Part shown: piece after piece, positions 48,236 through 50,937 of the stretch
Layout of the letters: each line of letters opens with the position of its first letter
Numbering within the stretch: the stretch's first letter is position 1
NCBI GenBank assembly: GCA_903930735.1
Contig: CAIYZT010000104.1
Span: 1 to 50,937 of the forward strand
DNA: 50,937 nt
Direction of reading: 5' to 3'
Origin: an uncultured Paracoccaceae bacterium
GTDB taxonomy: Bacteria > Pseudomonadota > Alphaproteobacteria > Rhodobacterales > Rhodobacteraceae
The notes under the pieces: generated by a model
Told to the model about the DNA's origin: nothing
The model's database searches: none
Seen by the model: only the letters and a program-made list of their open reading frames with translations
Translations under genes and position numbers: made by a program

Positions 48236-49165
48236 ATGGAACAAATCCCTCAATCCAAGAACGAAGACAGCCCTCTCGGCTTTGCCTATGCGCTAACCGC
48301 CTATTTTCTATGGGGCTTTTTGCCGATCTATATGAAAGCGCTGTCGCATATCCCGACGATTGAGGTGCTGGCGCACCGGGTCATCTGGTCAGTGCCGGTT
48401 TCGGTTCTGGTCCTGATCCTTTTGCGCCGCACCGAAGACCTAAGCGCCGCGTTGCGGTCTTGGCGGCTCTTGGGGATGGCGGCGATGACGGCGGCGCTGA
48501 TCTCGGTCAATTGGGGGGTCTATGTCTGGTCCATCCAAACCGGTCACGCGCTGGATGCGGCCTTGGGATATTACATTAACCCGCTGTTCTCGGTGTTTCT
48601 GGGTGCGGTTTTGCTGAAGGAAAAGCTGTCGGGCGCTCAAAAGGCGGCCATCGCGCTCGCGGCTTTGGCGGTAGTGATCCTGACGATTTCGGCGGGCCGC
48701 CTGCCCGTCGTGGCGCTCAGCCTGACGCTGACCTGGGGCCTTTACGCCTATCTCAAAAAGCGCCTTCCGCTGGGCCCCAATCAAGGTTTCGCGCTGGAGG
48801 TGCTGATCCTTGCACCCGCCGCGCTGGCCTATGCGGGCTGGCTGCATTGGCAGGGCACGGCGCTGTTCCTGAATGGCGCCCTGCAAGATGATCTGCTGAT
48901 GATCGGGCTCGGGCTGGTCACGGCGGGCCCGCTGATGGTCTATGCCAACGCGGCCAAGCTGTTGCGGTTATCGACCATCGGGATCCTGCAATACATCGCG
49001 CCGACCATGATCTTCTTGACCGCGGTATTTTGGTTTGACGAGCCCTTTGGTCAGGACCGCATGATCGCCTTTCCGATGATCTGGGCAGCGCTGGTGATCT
49101 ACACCGCCAGCCTGATCCAGCAATCGCGCGCCAAGGAACGGGCGCGCGCGATGGATCAGATCTGA
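48236..49165 (+). CDS. rarD: RarD protein (EamA/DMT-family transporter)
   Basis: A protein of 309 residues with ten membrane segments of the EamA fold, RarD type. The N-terminal pattern ALTAYFLWGFLPIYMKAL, EVLAHRVIWSVPV, ISVNWGVYVWSIQTGHALDA and LGYYINPLFSVFLG is diagnostic for RarD, and LGLVTAGPLMVYANAAKLLRL (read in pieces) with IGILQYIAPTMIFL marks the second half. The substrate is unknown. Its 3' end overlaps the convergent DUF1801 gene by 10 bp. Confidence 0.94.
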   Translation: MEQIPQSKNEDSPLGFAYALTAYFLWGFLPIYMKALSHIPTIEVLAHRVIWSVPVSVLVLILLRRTEDLSAALRSWRLLGMAAMTAALISVNWGVYVWSIQTGHALDAALGYYINPLFSVFLGAVLLKEKLSGAQKAAIALAALAVVILTISAGRLPVVALSLTLTWGLYAYLKKRLPLGPNQGFALEVLILAPAALAYAGWLHWQGTALFLNGALQDDLLMIGLGLVTAGPLMVYANAAKLLRLSTIGILQYIAPTMIFLTAVFWFDEPFGQDRMIAFPMIWAALVIYTASLIQQSRAKERARAMDQI

Positions 49166-49542
49166 ACCCGGGCGCGGATCAGCGCGGTCAGATCATCCGC
49201 AACCAAGTCCAAAGTCCGATTTGCAAAATCGACGACCCCGCGGTCTGCGGATTTCCAGACCACCAGACCCTTGGGAGTTGCGGGATGCGGGGGGGCATCG
49301 GCCAAAATCTTGGCGCCCCGGTGCAGCACCAGTTGAAACGCTGGCGCGGGATGCAGACGCAAGGTCAGACAATCACCCTGAATTTGCCCCGCATAATTGG
49401 GCTCGTTCCACTTGATGCCCACTTGCAACTGCGGACAGCTGGCGCGGATCAGGGCGCAAAGGGCCAGGGCCTCGTCCGGGCGCGGATGCGTCAGGGCGGC
49501 GAAATAGGCGTTGATGTCGTCAGAGGCGGGCGATGAAGTCAT
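49156..49542 (-). CDS. DUF1801 domain protein
   Basis: A protein of 128 residues with one DUF1801 domain (YdhG-like fold, function unknown). Family-like segments are LCALIRASCPQLQVGIKWNEPNYAG (read in pieces) near the middle, LTLRLHPAPAFQLVLHRGAK with the beta strands, and the tail DLVADDLTALIRARVQI. The start is the ATG at 49542, inside the last 23 bp of the glycosyltransferase gene, suggesting translational coupling to it. The 3' end overlaps rarD by 10 bp on the other strand. Confidence 0.86.
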   Translation of the reverse strand: MTSSPASDDINAYFAALTHPRPDEALALCALIRASCPQLQVGIKWNEPNYAGQIQGDCLTLRLHPAPAFQLVLHRGAKILADAPPHPATPKGLVVWKSADRGVVDFANRTLDLVADDLTALIRARVQI

Positions 49543-50937
49543 ATTTCAAGAGCCACATGAGGATTCTGTCGAGATTCTGGCGCTGCGCTGAGGTGGCAGC
49601 AGTGATCTGGGCCAGATCGGCACCGGTAGCGCCCTGCGCCGCAACGGATTGATAAATAGCCTCAATATCCTTGGGCGCGGCAAAAATGCGTTTGATCCCC
49701 AGATAGTCGCGCGCCACCAGCGTGTCGTTCACATTGGGCAATCCGCCGCGTGGAACGGCGACAAAGCGGACCCCTTCATGGTTGGTTTGCTCGGTCGGAT
49801 AGGCGGCAAAAAGCCGAGTGGGCGCTGGCGCAACCGGTAGGGCATCAGGGGCATAGCGGCGATGGCGTGCGGCGTTGACGGTGCGGCGGCGGTCCTGTTC
49901 GGCCCAAAGATCCTGCATCTGCGGGATGATCCGCGACCAATCATAGAGATCGCGCGCCCGCTTGGCCCCCGCCGCACCCATCTTGCGGCGCAGAACCGGG
50001 CTTTGCACCAAAGTCCGGATCTTGGCCTGCAATTCGGCCATATCAATCTCGGTCACCGCCGAGATCGAGGCGCAATACTGGTTGTAACTGTCCACATTGC
50101 CGTGATGGCGCAGCGCCTCTCCGGCGGTGTGGCGGGGCGGCAGGCTGCGGGTGGTGACGCGCAGGCCGACATCGGGGGTCACGGTCTCCTTCATCCCGTC
50201 CCAATCACTGACCAGCAGCGGCAGGCCGGCGGCCATCGCCTCGATCGGGGCCAGGCCAAAGGTTTCCTGAATATTCTCGATCAGGAACATAAAGACATCC
50301 GAGCCAGACAGCGTGGCCAGACGCTCTTCGGCCTTGGCGCCGTCGAGAATCACGAAATTCACATCCGGCATCATCTTGGCCGCGCCGTTTTCAAAAACGC
50401 GCCGGCCGTAAGCATTAGAAAACACGCCGCACAGCACCAGATGCAGGCGCTGCCCGCCGGTCAGGCCGGATTGGACGCGCTGCAGGGCGGTGTAGATCGG
50501 CAGGGGGTCGAATTTTTCATGCGGGGTCAGGCGGGCGATGGTGGCAAAGATCACATCATCCGCTGCCGCGCCAAGCCTTGCGCGCAGTTCTTGGCCAGCA
50601 GCCGCATCAGGCACAAAATCCGCGCAATGCACGCCCAGCGGGATCACTGGCAGCATCGGACGCGGCGGTGGGTTGGCGCCGAAATGGGCGCGTATATGCT
50701 GATCGGTCAGGTCAAACTGCACCTGAACCGAGGCTTGCACGGCGCGCGAGGTGCAAATAACCGCGTCCCAGTCCATCACCGGGGCAAAGCGCAGCTCGAA
50801 AAACCCGCGCATTACGGCAAGGGTCGAGGTGGTATGGGTAATGCCGCAAATCGACCAGGCCCCAGTGCCATAGGGCGCGCGGCGCCAGGCGTCGGTGATA
50901 TAGTTCGGGCTGGGGTAGAAAAACGTCGAAACCGGCG
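49520..50937 (-). CDS. Glycosyltransferase family 4-type, C-terminal part (runs off right edge)
   Basis: The frame is open to the edge of the window, with residues reading NYITDAWRRAPYGTGAWSICGITHT (in pieces) before the first ATG at 50812, so the true start lies outside. The GT-B C-terminal domain has the ExxxxxxxE motif in ETFGLAPIEAMAAGLPLLVSDW, preceded by LSGSDVFMFLIENIQ, and ATIARLTPHEKFD at the nucleotide-binding side. This fits UDP- or GDP-sugar-dependent retaining enzymes. After about residue 325 (counted from 50812) an extra 100-residue tail with no match I can name follows. The acceptor is unknown. Confidence 0.88.
   Translation of the reverse strand, partial: PVSTFFYPSPNYITDAWRRAPYGTGAWSICGITHTTSTLAVMRGFFELRFAPVMDWDAVICTSRAVQASVQVQFDLTDQHIRAHFGANPPPRPMLPVIPLGVHCADFVPDAAAGQELRARLGAAADDVIFATIARLTPHEKFDPLPIYTALQRVQSGLTGGQRLHLVLCGVFSNAYGRRVFENGAAKMMPDVNFVILDGAKAEERLATLSGSDVFMFLIENIQETFGLAPIEAMAAGLPLLVSDWDGMKETVTPDVGLRVTTRSLPPRHTAGEALRHHGNVDSYNQYCASISAVTEIDMAELQAKIRTLVQSPVLRRKMGAAGAKRARDLYDWSRIIPQMQDLWAEQDRRRTVNAARHRRYAPDALPVAPAPTRLFAAYPTEQTNHEGVRFVAVPRGGLPNVNDTLVARDYLGIKRIFAAPKDIEAIYQSVAAQGATGADLAQITAATSAQRQNLDRILMWLLKYDFIARL

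Overview
This is a GC-rich chromosomal window from an alphaproteobacterium, almost certainly a member of the Rhodobacteraceae (Rhodobacter/Roseobacter group). The evidence is a 407-residue HemA (C4 route to 5-aminolevulinate), a 1232-residue B12-dependent ribonucleotide reductase, a short Fur/Mur-type regulator, a release factor 2 gene without the E. coli frameshift leader, and a GTTC-N7-GTTC SOS box before uvrA. I see no prophage, insertion sequence, CRISPR array or conjugation gene. Nearly everything is core or near-core, with a few accessory or decaying genes.

Layout. 1-11.5 kb (all minus): the N-terminal part of uvrA, an MFS exporter, a SAM methyltransferase, lpdA, a DUF924 protein, a second MFS exporter, queA and a large YhdP/AsmA-like envelope protein translationally coupled to queA. 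11.7-15.1 kb (plus): a Bcp peroxiredoxin with a DUF455 ferritin-like protein, then an M23 peptidase overlapping a bactofilin gene and closed by a strong terminator. 15.1-21.8 kb (minus): GNAT acetyltransferase, prfB, PBP1A with a near-consensus promoter, an AMIN/Amidase_3 cell-wall amidase and a PLP aminotransferase. 21.9-29.5 kb: a ScsC/DsbA-like periplasmic oxidoreductase, a cupin, ispG, a RodZ-like protein, hemA, a small secreted protein, an M20 dipeptidase and a GNAT protein. 29.5-31.4 kb: tRNA-Asp(GTC), pirin, tRNA-Val(TAC), a small frameshifted membrane-protein locus and tRNA-Val(CAC). 31.4-38.1 kb: an HU-like DNA-binding protein, lon with a heat-shock-like promoter, a foreign-looking DUF4236 gene, tgt and a second SAM methyltransferase. 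38.3-42 kb: nrdJ, preceded by NrdR-like palindromes. 42.4-50.9 kb: three EamA/DMT transporters, fur, eno, an SDR oxidoreductase, a DUF985 cupin, a truncated fatty-acid desaturase, a DUF1801 protein and the C-terminal part of a family 4-type glycosyltransferase running off the right edge.

Themes. The window is rich in cell-envelope genes: PBP1A, amidase, M23 peptidase plus bactofilin, RodZ-like protein and YhdP-like protein. Both queA and tgt of queuosine synthesis are present but not adjacent. Quality control and repair are represented by lon and uvrA, each with a recognisable stress-type upstream element.

Start codons were re-chosen wherever a Shine-Dalgarno sequence, a promoter or family length argued against the longest reading frame. 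No outright new system is evident. The least explained items are the DUF4236 gene at 34.8-36.0 kb with its unrecognised C-terminal two thirds, the frameshifted small membrane protein between the two tRNA-Val genes, the desaturase without its third histidine box, and a cupin whose coding signal extends upstream of any normal start codon.
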